Source of the DNA: Candidatus Pacearchaeota archaeon
Lineage (GTDB): Archaea > Nanobdellota > Nanobdellia > Pacearchaeales > GW2011-AR1
Direction: 5' to 3'
Length of the DNA stretch: 31,758 bases
Assembly (NCBI GenBank): GCA_016186375.1
Contig: JACPLS010000052.1
Coordinates: forward strand, 1-31,758
Shown: positions 7,986 to 15,549 of the stretch, in pieces
Numbering within the stretch: position 1 is the stretch's first letter
How the letters are laid out: every line of letters begins with the position of its first letter
Translations under genes and position numbers: made by a program
The notes under the pieces: generated by a model
Database searches by the model: none
What the model saw: only the letters and a program-made list of their open reading frames with translations
What the model was told of the DNA's origin: nothing

Positions 7986-9026
7986 ATGGTAAAGAAATCT
8001 TTTTTCAGGAAAAGAACTCCTGAAGAAATACTGGAATTGAAAATATCAAGGGTGTATTCCCAGAGAGGCCTTGTTGATAGAATTTGGGATCTTGATCCTA
8101 ATTCTGATGCAATAGAATTAAGAACTACTCCCATTCCATTAAGACTTCTCCTAGGAACTTATAGTGCCGCAGAAGCATCAAGAAAAGACTACAAACATGG
8201 ATTAACGATTCATGTTGACCAACCACAATCACAAAAAGAAGCATTAGAATATCCCTATACGCCTTTAGCAGCAAGAATGAAAGCCATTGATGAATCTCTT
8301 AGAGACAGGAAAGAAGAAGAAATTAATTTTATAGGGATTACATGGCAACCTATCCTAGGAACTGATAGAAGATGGAGGGTTGTACCTTTTGATGTTCCAA
8401 TTGAAGGAGTTAAAATATATGATTATGCTTTACATAGAGCAAATGGTATAGAAGTTCTAAATAAATATACTGATGCGGGTGCAGTAATGAGAGAAGGAGG
8501 CCAAATTTTATGCAAAGTCCCTTCCAGAACTAAAAGAAGAGAAAGATACAAAATAAATCTCTTTCATGTTCCTATCCATAAAGAAACCAAGATAAACGCA
8601 ATTATCTGGAGCTTACGAAGCCAATATGAAAGCGGAAAAGAGCCTGAGAGATTAACATTCTTACATAATTTAAGGTATGAGTATCCAAAAACTCAAAAAA
8701 GCTCAGATATTGTTGTCTTTGGCCCACATGAAATAGCCGCTTATTTAGCGACAATCAGGAAATATTGGGACGGCCTAAATAATACTGTTCCACTAGCAGC
8801 AAATCCATTTCCACTACCCTCGAAAGCATATGTAGATTTCTCAGAGAAATTAGATAATAATATAGTAATATATGATAAAACTCTAACAAGTAGAAACAAA
8901 CTAAGAAACCTTCATTTAGATGAAAAATGCATTCTTCTCGCAAGAGCCATTAAAGTAAAAGGGATTTGGAATACAGTTTTCTGGGATCCCTCACGTGACG
9001 GCCCTATTAAAGATTATTGGAAATAA
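7986..9026 (+). CDS. unknown soluble protein, 346 residues
   Basis: Not recognised. No signal peptide or membrane helix. The N-terminus is basic (KKSFFRKRTPEEILELKISR). The middle is rich in strands and charged residues, including TWQPILGTDRRWRVVPFDVP (about 119-138) and KVPSRTKRRERYKINLFHVP. The C-terminus has HLDEKCILLARAIKVKGIWNTVFWDPSRDG. The paired basic clusters could bind nucleic acid, but no known motif supports it. A TATA box TTTAAATA (7955-7962) lies 27 bp before the ATG, so it has its own leaderless promoter, 61 bp after the sigma-like gene. Same orientation and proximity suggest, but do not prove, a link with the beta-barrel locus. Confidence 0.6.
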   Translation: MVKKSFFRKRTPEEILELKISRVYSQRGLVDRIWDLDPNSDAIELRTTPIPLRLLLGTYSAAEASRKDYKHGLTIHVDQPQSQKEALEYPYTPLAARMKAIDESLRDRKEEEINFIGITWQPILGTDRRWRVVPFDVPIEGVKIYDYALHRANGIEVLNKYTDAGAVMREGGQILCKVPSRTKRRERYKINLFHVPIHKETKINAIIWSLRSQYESGKEPERLTFLHNLRYEYPKTQKSSDIVVFGPHEIAAYLATIRKYWDGLNNTVPLAANPFPLPSKAYVDFSEKLDNNIVIYDKTLTSRNKLRNLHLDEKCILLARAIKVKGIWNTVFWDPSRDGPIKDYWK

Positions 9027-9109
9027 AAATTATCAAAAATCTCATAAATGTAAAAACTATCTATCCGATTTAAAAAATATATCTTTTTATATTCTTATTT
9101 ATTGATCTT

Positions 9110-9685
9110 ATGATGATCAATAAATCGTATTTTTGGAAAAAAAGCACACTAAAAGTTGCAAAATCTCTTTTGGGCTGTACTTTGGTTCATCGAACAAAAA
9201 AAGGAATAATTTCAGGAAAAATAGTGGAAACAGAAGCATATTTACATGATGATCCTGCTTCTCACTCTTTTAATGGAAAAACTCCAAGAAATGATGCAAT
9301 GTTTAATTATCCAGGAATAGCTTATATATATTTCACATATGGAATGCATTATTGTTTCAATATTGTTACAAATAGAAAAGGAATAGGAGAGGCTGTTTTA
9401 ATTAGAGCTTTGGAACCTATAAAAGGAATTGATTTGATGAAAAAAAATAGAAAAATAGATTCTTTGCATAATTTGTGTAATGGTCCTGCAAAACTTGTTC
9501 AAGCTCTCGGCATTACAAAAAAATACAACAACCATGATTTGACAAAGAAACCCCTATATATTTTAACTAAAAAATCAAAACAAAAATATGATTTAGTTAA
9601 AACAACTCGCATTGGTATTTCTCAAGGATCCGCACTCTTATACAGATTTTATATAAAAGACAATAGTTTTGTGTCAAAAAAATAA
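9110..9685 (+). CDS. alkyladenine (3-methyladenine) DNA glycosylase, AAG/MPG family
   Basis: A 191-residue base-excision enzyme that flips out and excises alkylated purines. The family signature is clear: GKIVETEAYLHDDPASHSF (36-54, with the catalytic Glu in ETEAY), PGIAYIYFTYGMHYCFNIV (68-86) and CNGPAKLVQALGI. Length is usual for the bacterial/archaeal single-domain enzyme. TTTTTATATT (9084-9093) is centred 22 bp before the first ATG and 25 bp before the second (9113). In this window the 25-bp spacing favours 9113, but both are plausible. The flavoreductase follows with one base between stop and start. Confidence 0.93.
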   Translation: MMINKSYFWKKSTLKVAKSLLGCTLVHRTKKGIISGKIVETEAYLHDDPASHSFNGKTPRNDAMFNYPGIAYIYFTYGMHYCFNIVTNRKGIGEAVLIRALEPIKGIDLMKKNRKIDSLHNLCNGPAKLVQALGITKKYNNHDLTKKPLYILTKKSKQKYDLVKTTRIGISQGSALLYRFYIKDNSFVSKK

Positions 9686-9686
9686 A

Positions 9687-10352
9687 ATGCATAAAGTAAA
9701 AATAATATCAAAGAAATATCTAACACGTGATATTCTAGAAATAAGAACAGAAAAGCCATATAATTTTAAGTTCATTCCAGGGCATTCAATAATGATTTCA
9801 ATAAACAATCCTTCATTTACTTCCCCTTCACTAATAAAGAGACCATATAATTTTACATCATTAAACGATGATTCTTACCTTGAATTTATCATCAAATTAT
9901 ATAGAGAAAGAAACGGGTTAAGTACTCAATTTGAAAAACTTAATATTGGAGAAATGTTAATTCTGGAAGAAATGTTTGGCTCTCATCGCTATGTTGGCCC
10001 AGGTATATTTATAGCAGGAGGAGTAGGTATAGCACCCTTTATAGCAATCTTCCGTCAGTTAAAAAAAGATAATGCAATAGAAGGTAACACATTATTATTC
10101 TCAAGTAAAACATCCAAGGATATAATTCTTGAAAAAGAATTAAAAGAATTGCTTGGAGAAAATTGCATTTTTACCTTGACAAAAGAAAATAATTCAAATA
10201 GAAGGATAGATAAATTATTTTTAATTGAGAAAGTTTCAAATTTCAATCAACATTTTTATATCTGCGGTCCTGATTCTTTTGCAAGAGATATAAAACAGAT
10301 GATTTCAGAGATCAAAAAAGAAAGAGAACAATTCGATTGGTTTATAAATTAA
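9687..10352 (+). CDS. FAD/NAD(P)-binding flavoreductase, ferredoxin-NADP reductase superfamily
   Basis: 221 residues from ATG 9687. A TTG start six codons upstream, inside the glycosylase gene, is less likely. The FAD-binding barrel carries RPYNFTS (52-58), the family RxY(S/T) motif. The nucleotide-binding Rossmann half has AGGVGIAPFIAIFRQL (110-125) and ends in YICGPDSF (191-198). It has no 2Fe-2S domain, so it resembles flavodoxin/ferredoxin reductases, transferring electrons between NAD(P)H and a partner such as ferredoxin, flavodoxin or rubredoxin. It is in an operon with the upstream glycosylase (1-bp gap), although no functional link is obvious. Confidence 0.88.
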   Translation: MHKVKIISKKYLTRDILEIRTEKPYNFKFIPGHSIMISINNPSFTSPSLIKRPYNFTSLNDDSYLEFIIKLYRERNGLSTQFEKLNIGEMLILEEMFGSHRYVGPGIFIAGGVGIAPFIAIFRQLKKDNAIEGNTLLFSSKTSKDIILEKELKELLGENCIFTLTKENNSNRRIDKLFLIEKVSNFNQHFYICGPDSFARDIKQMISEIKKEREQFDWFIN

Positions 10353-10368
10353 AATATTATATAAAAAA

Positions 10369-10650
10369 ATGGAAGAAAAATACCACAAAAAAATTAGAGA
10401 AGATGTTATCCCTTTTTTAGAAAGAATTTCTCCTGATATGTGGATACGTCAATGGGAAGATATATTTACAACTGGCATTACAAATTTTTCTGGTTGGCTC
10501 AGATTACCTTTAGGCACTTATAGGATAATATTGGTAAAAACAGGAGAATTGACTTTTAAAAGATTATGCGAAGATTATGAATCATTCACTGTTTTCGATA
10601 ATGAAGTAAAAGCAATTTATTCAAAACTAGAACAATTTGAAAAAGCATAA
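10369..10650 (+). CDS. small unknown protein, 93 residues
   Basis: Not recognised. Acidic/aromatic helical N-terminus (about 1-32, IREDVIPFLERISPDMWIRQW), a central segment TNFSGWLRLPLGTYRIILVKTGELTF that looks like a beta hairpin, and a helical C-terminus. No signal peptide, membrane helix or metal motif. A strong TATA box TTTATAAATT (10341-10350) overlaps the end of the flavoreductase gene and is centred 24-25 bp before the ATG, which supports a real, separately transcribed, leaderless gene. Confidence 0.6.
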   Translation: MEEKYHKKIREDVIPFLERISPDMWIRQWEDIFTTGITNFSGWLRLPLGTYRIILVKTGELTFKRLCEDYESFTVFDNEVKAIYSKLEQFEKA

Positions 10651-10664
10651 ATTACTGTAAATTA

Positions 10665-10937
10665 TTATAGTTTAATTAGCTCATCTCCATCCAAATAATA
10701 TCCATGATGCCCTATCTCACTCTCAAAATTATCTTTTAATTTAATAATCAAATCTTCCCTAAGTTTATATTCCCTCGCCTTTTTTAAGATATGGGCATTA
10801 AAACACTTCTTACAATAAATTTCTCCAATTATTCTGTTTCTTTTCTTGAATTCTCCCATTTCTCTCAAAATCTGAGATGGAAGATTCTTAATATCAAAAA
10901 GAAATTCAGAAGCAGGATATGTTAATTTTAAAGCCAT
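10665..10937 (-). CDS. small unknown protein, 90 residues
   Basis: Not recognised. It contains one CKKC pair (about 42-45) beside FNAHILKKAREYKL. This is half of a possible zinc or redox site, and there are no other cysteines, so metal binding would need dimerisation. Otherwise it is helical and basic with an acidic C-terminus (GYYLDGDELIKL). It is convergent with the 93-residue gene (14 bp between stops). A weak TATA-like CTTTAGATTC lies about 20-25 bp upstream. Confidence 0.5.
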   Translation of the reverse strand: MALKLTYPASEFLFDIKNLPSQILREMGEFKKRNRIIGEIYCKKCFNAHILKKAREYKLREDLIIKLKDNFESEIGHHGYYLDGDELIKL

Positions 10938-10976
10938 TTTTTTGTTGTTGCAAGAATCTAAAGTGAAATTAAAGAT

Positions 10977-11081
10977 TTACTTGAATTTAGAAATAAAAAC
11001 ACATGTGAGACTGTTGACTCTTAAGTCCAGCGTTGCCCAATACTTCCTACTCATTTCAGCCTCAAGCCCCTCATTTTTCAT
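10977..11081 (-). CDS. candidate 34-residue leaderless small ORF
   Basis: Reading right to left, an ATG at 11081 opens a 34-codon frame ending in TAA. The sequence starts MKNEGLEAEMSRKYW and ends VFISKFK. A near-perfect TATA TATTTAAATA (11101-11110) is centred 24-25 bp upstream, exactly the leaderless spacing used by other genes here. This stretch is distinctly richer in G and C than its flanks. It fills most of the 275-bp gap between 10937 and 11213. It could also be a remnant of a longer gene or a non-coding RNA from the same promoter. Confidence 0.4.
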   Translation of the reverse strand: MKNEGLEAEMSRKYWATLDLRVNSLTCVFISKFK

Positions 11082-11212
11082 GTTAATATTAATATGTTGA
11101 TATTTAAATACCTTGCGGTCACTTAGTTTTTATTATTATAAGATCAATAAGAAACATTAATAAAAATGAATCAATTTTAATTTAAGATTATATATTTTGT
11201 ATAGATATAATT

Positions 11213-12271
11213 TCAACCCTTCAAAATAGATTTGACTGAATTGTAATTTGCATCAACTACTTCAATTTTATCATCGAAACTTAGTGCAAAATCAGGATCC
11301 TTTAATCCAGATCCAGTTAAAGTCATTACTATTATGGATTCCTCTTTAAAATATCCGTTGTTAGCGAGTTTTATAACTCCCGCCACAGATGCAGCAGATG
11401 CTGGCTCAGCAAATATTCCTTCTTTTTCTGCAAGAAATTTATAAGCATATGTAATTTCTAGATCACTAACAGAATCTATTAACCCTCCTGACTCATTTCT
11501 TGCTGTAATTGCCCCATTCCAACTTGCAGGATTCCCTATTCTTATAGCGGTTGCTATTGTTTCTGGTTTATCTATAATTTTATTTTTTACTAAAGGTGCC
11601 GATCCCTCTGCTTGAAATCCTAACATTTTGGGTAATTTTTTTGATTTTCCTATTGAATTGTACTCTTTATAACCTCTCCAATAAGCAGTTATGTTTCCAG
11701 CATTACCGACAGGAAGAACATGATAATCTGGTGCTTCTCCTAAGTCATCTATTATTTCATAAGAAGCAGTTTTTTGCCCTTCGATTCTATAAGGATTAAT
11801 TGAATTTACTAACTCAATACCTTCATTTTTTGAAAGTTCTTTAGCAATTTGTAATGCCTGGTCAAAATTACCTTTTACCATAATTACCTTAGCCCCATAC
11901 CGATAGGCTTGTAACAACTTTCCTTTCGCTATTTTACCTTCTGGTATTAGAACATAGCATCTTAGTCCACAACGTGAAGAATAAGCGGCCGCAGATGCTG
12001 AGGTATTTCCTGTAGATGCACAAATAACTGCTTTCGCACCATTTTCAAAAGCCTTTGATATCGCTAGAGTCATACCTCTATCCTTAAATGAACCAGTTGG
12101 GTTAAGTCCCTCAAATTTATAATATAATTTTAAGTTTTTTTTATTAATAATTTTTGGAAGAGATTCAGCTAAAATCAAAGGAGTATTTCCTTCGTTTAAT
12201 GATATAATAAAATCTTCTCTTATTTTTGGAAGAAATTCTTGATATCTTTCTATTGTTCCAATTTTCTTCAT
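11213..12271 (-). CDS. thrC: threonine synthase
   Basis: A 352-residue PLP enzyme converting O-phosphohomoserine to threonine. The cofactor lysine is Lys63 in NPTGSFKDRGMTLA (57-70). The phosphate-binding turn is STGNTSASAAAY (about 86-97). VLPVGNAGNITAYWRGYKEY and a C-terminal LTGSGLKD (about 320) fit the PLP fold-type II threonine synthase pattern. It has the short archaeal/Gram-positive form without the N-terminal extension of the E. coli enzyme. A leaderless promoter is indicated: TTTATAAT (complement of 12293-12300) is centred 25 bp upstream of ATG 12271. No homoserine dehydrogenase is nearby; the only candidate kinase is the APH-fold gene at 1067. Confidence 0.92.
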   Translation of the reverse strand: MKKIGTIERYQEFLPKIREDFIISLNEGNTPLILAESLPKIINKKNLKLYYKFEGLNPTGSFKDRGMTLAISKAFENGAKAVICASTGNTSASAAAYSSRCGLRCYVLIPEGKIAKGKLLQAYRYGAKVIMVKGNFDQALQIAKELSKNEGIELVNSINPYRIEGQKTASYEIIDDLGEAPDYHVLPVGNAGNITAYWRGYKEYNSIGKSKKLPKMLGFQAEGSAPLVKNKIIDKPETIATAIRIGNPASWNGAITARNESGGLIDSVSDLEITYAYKFLAEKEGIFAEPASAASVAGVIKLANNGYFKEESIIVMTLTGSGLKDPDFALSFDDKIEVVDANYNSVKSILKG

Positions 12272-12344
12272 AATTCAATCATAAAAATTAAGATTATAAA
12301 TATATCTATATGTCAAGATGATATGAAAATTCTAGAAAATTAGA

Positions 12345-12385
12345 TTAAAGCCTTCGGCTTTAACCGATTATCAAATGAAAGGAGG
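12345..12385 (+). promoter_or_regulatory. hairpin and strong Shine-Dalgarno leader of decayed IS110-type element
   Basis: An 8-bp perfect stem TTAAAGCC/GGCTTTAA with a TTC loop (12345-12363) is followed by a strong ribosome-binding site GAAAGGAGG (12377-12385), 10 bases before ATG 12396. The same architecture, with a different stem sequence, precedes the IS at 31713. Strong SD sequences are otherwise rare in this window, which fits foreign DNA. Confidence 0.65.
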
Positions 12386-12395
12386 AAAAATAAAA

Positions 12396-12812
12396 ATGAA
12401 CTACATCGGAATGGACATACACAAACAGTTTACAGTTGCTGTTGTAAAAGATGACCAAGGAAATAAGTTAGCCGAGAATAAATTCACAAATTGTGAAAAT
12501 AACTTTGGAATTTTTATGCCGCAATACAAGCCAGAAGAGACCAAGAGTGTTATTGAAAGCACATGTGTTTGGGAATATATCTACAAGATACTTGAAGCTA
12601 AAAAGTACAATGTAAAACTCGCAAATCCTTCAAGAACAATACCTTTATCAAATTTAATTGGACAAGGACTTTTGAAATATAGAGAAGATGAAAACACTCA
12701 TTTAAAGAAAAAATTAGAAGAATTGAGAAAAGAAGAAGAGGAACATCCAGAAAAGACTTTAGTTAATAGCATAAAAGAGGGAATAAAAGTTCTAATGGGC
12801 TCAAGAAAATAA
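12396..12812 (+). pseudogene. truncated IS110-family transposase
   Basis: 138 residues. The N-terminal 80 match IS110 DEDD transposases: YIGMDIHKQFTVAVVKDD (first catalytic Asp), VIESTCVWEYIYKIL (catalytic Glu) and VKLANPSRT. The usual KTDK.DA.. motif with the last two acidic residues, the coiled-coil region and the C-terminal serine-containing domain are missing. After NPSRT the frame passes into a short charged coiled-coil tail (about 92-128). This is an internal deletion derivative that is still open. The start at 12396 is set by the GAAAGGAGG site; the ATG at 12375 lies before that site. Not expected to catalyse transposition. It ends 11 bp before the convergent receptor gene. Confidence 0.8.
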
Positions 12813-12822
12813 TTCAAAAGTC

Positions 12823-14841
12823 TTATTTCACAAACCCTGCCTTTCTTGCTCTTTCATCTGACTGTTTTTTCATAAATTTATTTATAAAGTCTTTATGCTC
12901 GTCTCTTCTTAAAATTTGATTAAGTTTCCAGAATCCTTCATTAGAGATTTTTTCACTTTTTATCTTTCCCAACATTTTTCTATGGACTATTTCTGTAAGA
13001 TAAACACAATTTTGAGCTCTGTCAGAAGCTCTTTTAGCAAGTAGAGTTGTTCCCCCAACAGCAGTAAACTTAATTTTCCCTTCTTTATTTTTCTCAATAA
13101 TCATCTCCCCGTTATGCATACCAATTCCATAATTTATCTTGAGGGCATAATATTTATTGTATTCCTCAATAATAATCCTTATATCCTCTGCTAATGTGAG
13201 CCCTTTTCCAATTACCTCTTCTCCTCCCATAAAACTTGGCGATAAAATAATAGTCTTATATTCTCCTTGTTCATATACTCTTCCCTTGGTATCCTTGGCT
13301 TTTTGTATAGCCCTCTCAATAGCTGGTAGAGCATTATTTTCAGATGTAAGCAATTCTGGCAAGTTTTTTATCTTAAGAACAATAACAGTTAATAATTCTT
13401 TTTTCCCAGATATAATAGTTCCTTCTAATTTCCCTGCAACATCTTCGTATGAAGATGTTTTTTCTTTCACCGAAGAATTTGGCATTGAAGGTTCTCTTCC
13501 GAGATAACTATTTTTCTTTATTTTCCTATAAAGATTAAATGCAACAAATACCAATATTAACAAAATAATTATCCATATTACTAATTTCATGCTCGTGTTA
13601 CTTTGGCTTCCAACTTCCCTTATATCCACTGCATTTCCTGTAAGATAATTCTTTCCTAAATTTCTTTCCAATAGCCCATCAGAAATTCTTATTTCATATT
13701 CTCCATCTTTTGCACTAACTCTATATTTCTTTGTTTCTCCAACATCCAAATTAATTTCCTTAAGTTCGTTATCATTACCAATAAAAATTTCAAGAGTTTT
13801 TCTGTAAGGAACATTTCCCACATTAGATATTATGAGAGTTTGATTTTCAATATTCATTGAAGCATTTTCTATCTCTTTAACATAAAATGATCTTCTTGTT
13901 TCCATGCCCTCCCAAATTCCTTCTATGTTCCAATAACCTGGAGTTGTATTTAAAGCAATAGGTATCTGGACAAACTCCCCAGACTTTACAAGTTTTTTAC
14001 TATAAATGTTCCCATTTGGTCTATAAACAACAATACTTGCATCTTCTCCAACTTCTAATCCTGCCTGATCAAATAACAATAACTTATATATTAAAACATT
14101 CCCCGGAGTTATTTCCTGAGAATCGATAGCGATATCTATTTTTTCAACAACTTGTGTTATCTTAATGATCGCCCCAGCACTTCCCTCATTCATAATCACA
14201 CCTAGCGAATCTTTTTCATAAACTCTAACTTCAAGTCCGTAATTTCCAGATTTCACATTTCCAGATAGTGGTATGGTGAAATTAAAATTCCCGCCTATTG
14301 TTGATGCAAAAATACTCTGGTTCAATCCTTCAATTTTAGCCTCAACAAATCCTTCAACTAATTGCCCATTTTTCTTCTTTGCACTCCCTTTAACATTTAT
14401 TTCTTTTCCAGGGTCAAAACTTGCACCAACTATATTCAAACTAATATCAATATCTTTTGTAATTATAAAATCTCTGCTCTTAACATCATCATTTCCATAT
14501 AAAACATTAACATAACAATTTCCCACCAAGTCCCCCAAAAGGGAATTCCCAAAAAGGATAGATAAATCTACTACTTTCTGTTCATTCGAATTTAAGCTGT
14601 AAAAACTTCTGTAAATTTCAACATCACCATTTGGGCAAATTAATTTAGAAGTCATAAATCCATCAGTGGCTACTCCGGGGATTAAAGTCACATTAATAAT
14701 AAAACTATCTCCCACATTATATAAGTATTTACTTTGGCCAAGCAATATTTCTGCAGAAATAGAGGGCAATATTACAAAAACAAATAAGGTTACAGCTATA
14801 ATAAAAAAAGCAAAATCTCGCCTCATTTTTCTATTCCTCAT
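12823..14841 (-). CDS. membrane receptor: Ig-like ectodomains plus degenerate class III cyclase-like domain
   Basis: 672 residues. Signal peptide or anchor at about 8-30. The long ectodomain (31-412) has beta-sandwich repeats, e.g. ISLNIVGASFDPGKEINVKG, ITPGNVLIYKLLLFD and MNIENQTLIISNVGN, like CARDB/MG2-type surface modules. One transmembrane helix follows (about 419-436). The cytoplasmic part (484-625) has the class III nucleotidyl-cyclase pattern: LTVIVLKIKNLPELL, GIGMHNGEMI (572-581) and FTAVGGTTLLAKRAS (592-606), with YLTEIVHRKM after it. Both metal-binding aspartates appear lost (VLKI where .FADI. is usual; QGEYK where .GD. is usual), so it is probably a non-catalytic sensor or effector module. 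The TATA ATTTAAATAT (14862-14871) is centred 25 bp upstream of the start. Confidence 0.65.
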   Translation of the reverse strand: MRNRKMRRDFAFFIIAVTLFVFVILPSISAEILLGQSKYLYNVGDSFIINVTLIPGVATDGFMTSKLICPNGDVEIYRSFYSLNSNEQKVVDLSILFGNSLLGDLVGNCYVNVLYGNDDVKSRDFIITKDIDISLNIVGASFDPGKEINVKGSAKKKNGQLVEGFVEAKIEGLNQSIFASTIGGNFNFTIPLSGNVKSGNYGLEVRVYEKDSLGVIMNEGSAGAIIKITQVVEKIDIAIDSQEITPGNVLIYKLLLFDQAGLEVGEDASIVVYRPNGNIYSKKLVKSGEFVQIPIALNTTPGYWNIEGIWEGMETRRSFYVKEIENASMNIENQTLIISNVGNVPYRKTLEIFIGNDNELKEINLDVGETKKYRVSAKDGEYEIRISDGLLERNLGKNYLTGNAVDIREVGSQSNTSMKLVIWIIILLILVFVAFNLYRKIKKNSYLGREPSMPNSSVKEKTSSYEDVAGKLEGTIISGKKELLTVIVLKIKNLPELLTSENNALPAIERAIQKAKDTKGRVYEQGEYKTIILSPSFMGGEEVIGKGLTLAEDIRIIIEEYNKYYALKINYGIGMHNGEMIIEKNKEGKIKFTAVGGTTLLAKRASDRAQNCVYLTEIVHRKMLGKIKSEKISNEGFWKLNQILRRDEHKDFINKFMKKQSDERARKAGFVK

Positions 14842-14920
14842 TATATTAGAAGATATTTTTCATATTTAAATTCTTCCATCTTGTATATTCTGCCGTATTT
14901 TGAAGTTCAAAATAATATCA

Positions 14921-15460
14921 TTATTCTCCTAAATTTTTATTTTCTTCCCTTCTCTCTTGCCACAAATAATGAATTCCAAGGCCTAAAAGCGTTATACGAA
15001 TATACTCACGGTATTTCTTGACGCTTTCTCCAATTTGATCTAAAGTTAAACATTGAGAAAGAGCAAGTCCCGCAATTTTTTTTGTTAAATCATCCGTGTT
15101 TCTTACTGATGCAAAAAATTTCTTCCTCAATTTGTTATTTAATTCAAGTAATTGATATTCATATATATCAACACCGCTACTCTTCATAAAAATGTAGAAA
15201 TAACTTGGTTTCATATCTAATTCTTCTCTAAGTTGAAAAACAGGAATTCCCTTTTTTAATCTTTCAACTAATTTTTCTCTTCTTCTTCTCTTTTTAGTCT
15301 CTCCAAATCTTAAATGTTCTTTATAACTATATCCATATATTGTTTCTCTTGTTAATCCTGTTCTTAACCCAATTTCCTCCCCAGAAAGTCCCTGGTCTGC
15401 AAGAGAACGAATCTCTTTAATATGTAAATCATAAACACCTATAGTTTCCGTTCTTTCCAT
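14921..15460 (-). CDS. triple helix-turn-helix DNA-binding protein
   Basis: 179 basic residues with three apparent HTH units. The first (12-45): IKEIRSLADQGLSGEEIGLR then TGLTRETIYGY. The second (62-97): EKLVERLKKGIPVFQLREEL then MKPSYFYIFMKSSG. The third (123-165): DDLTKKIAGLALSQCLTLDQ then SVKKYREYIRITLLGLG. An Arg/Lys linker (56-63) joins the first two. Such tandem HTH arrays occur in Hin/resolvase-like and transposase DNA-binding regions, but no catalytic domain is present, so a regulator or chromatin-associated protein is likely. The TATA (15481-15490) is centred 25 bp before the start. It is divergent from trpS, 89 bp away. Confidence 0.6.
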   Translation of the reverse strand: MERTETIGVYDLHIKEIRSLADQGLSGEEIGLRTGLTRETIYGYSYKEHLRFGETKKRRRREKLVERLKKGIPVFQLREELDMKPSYFYIFMKSSGVDIYEYQLLELNNKLRKKFFASVRNTDDLTKKIAGLALSQCLTLDQIGESVKKYREYIRITLLGLGIHYLWQERREENKNLGE

Positions 15461-15549
15461 AAAAAATTCAATATTGAGACTTTTTAAAGATATATGTCAT
15501 CGATAAAAAAATTCCCAATATTTATAAATCCCCTTCCATATTGATATAG

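Noticed and set aside
11010..11060. Possible tRNA-Lys(CTT) anticodon loop (CTCTTAA)
   Set aside because: The bases flanking the 7-nt loop do not pair as an anticodon stem, and there is no T-arm GTTC motif or acceptor stem. The stretch reads as a small ORF on the other strand.
13157..13507. Plus-strand 116-codon ORF within the receptor gene
   Set aside because: Antisense shadow of a clear coding frame, with no promoter or family resemblance. The other antisense ORFs inside purF, helicase, aIF2 gamma and pepF were rejected for the same reason.
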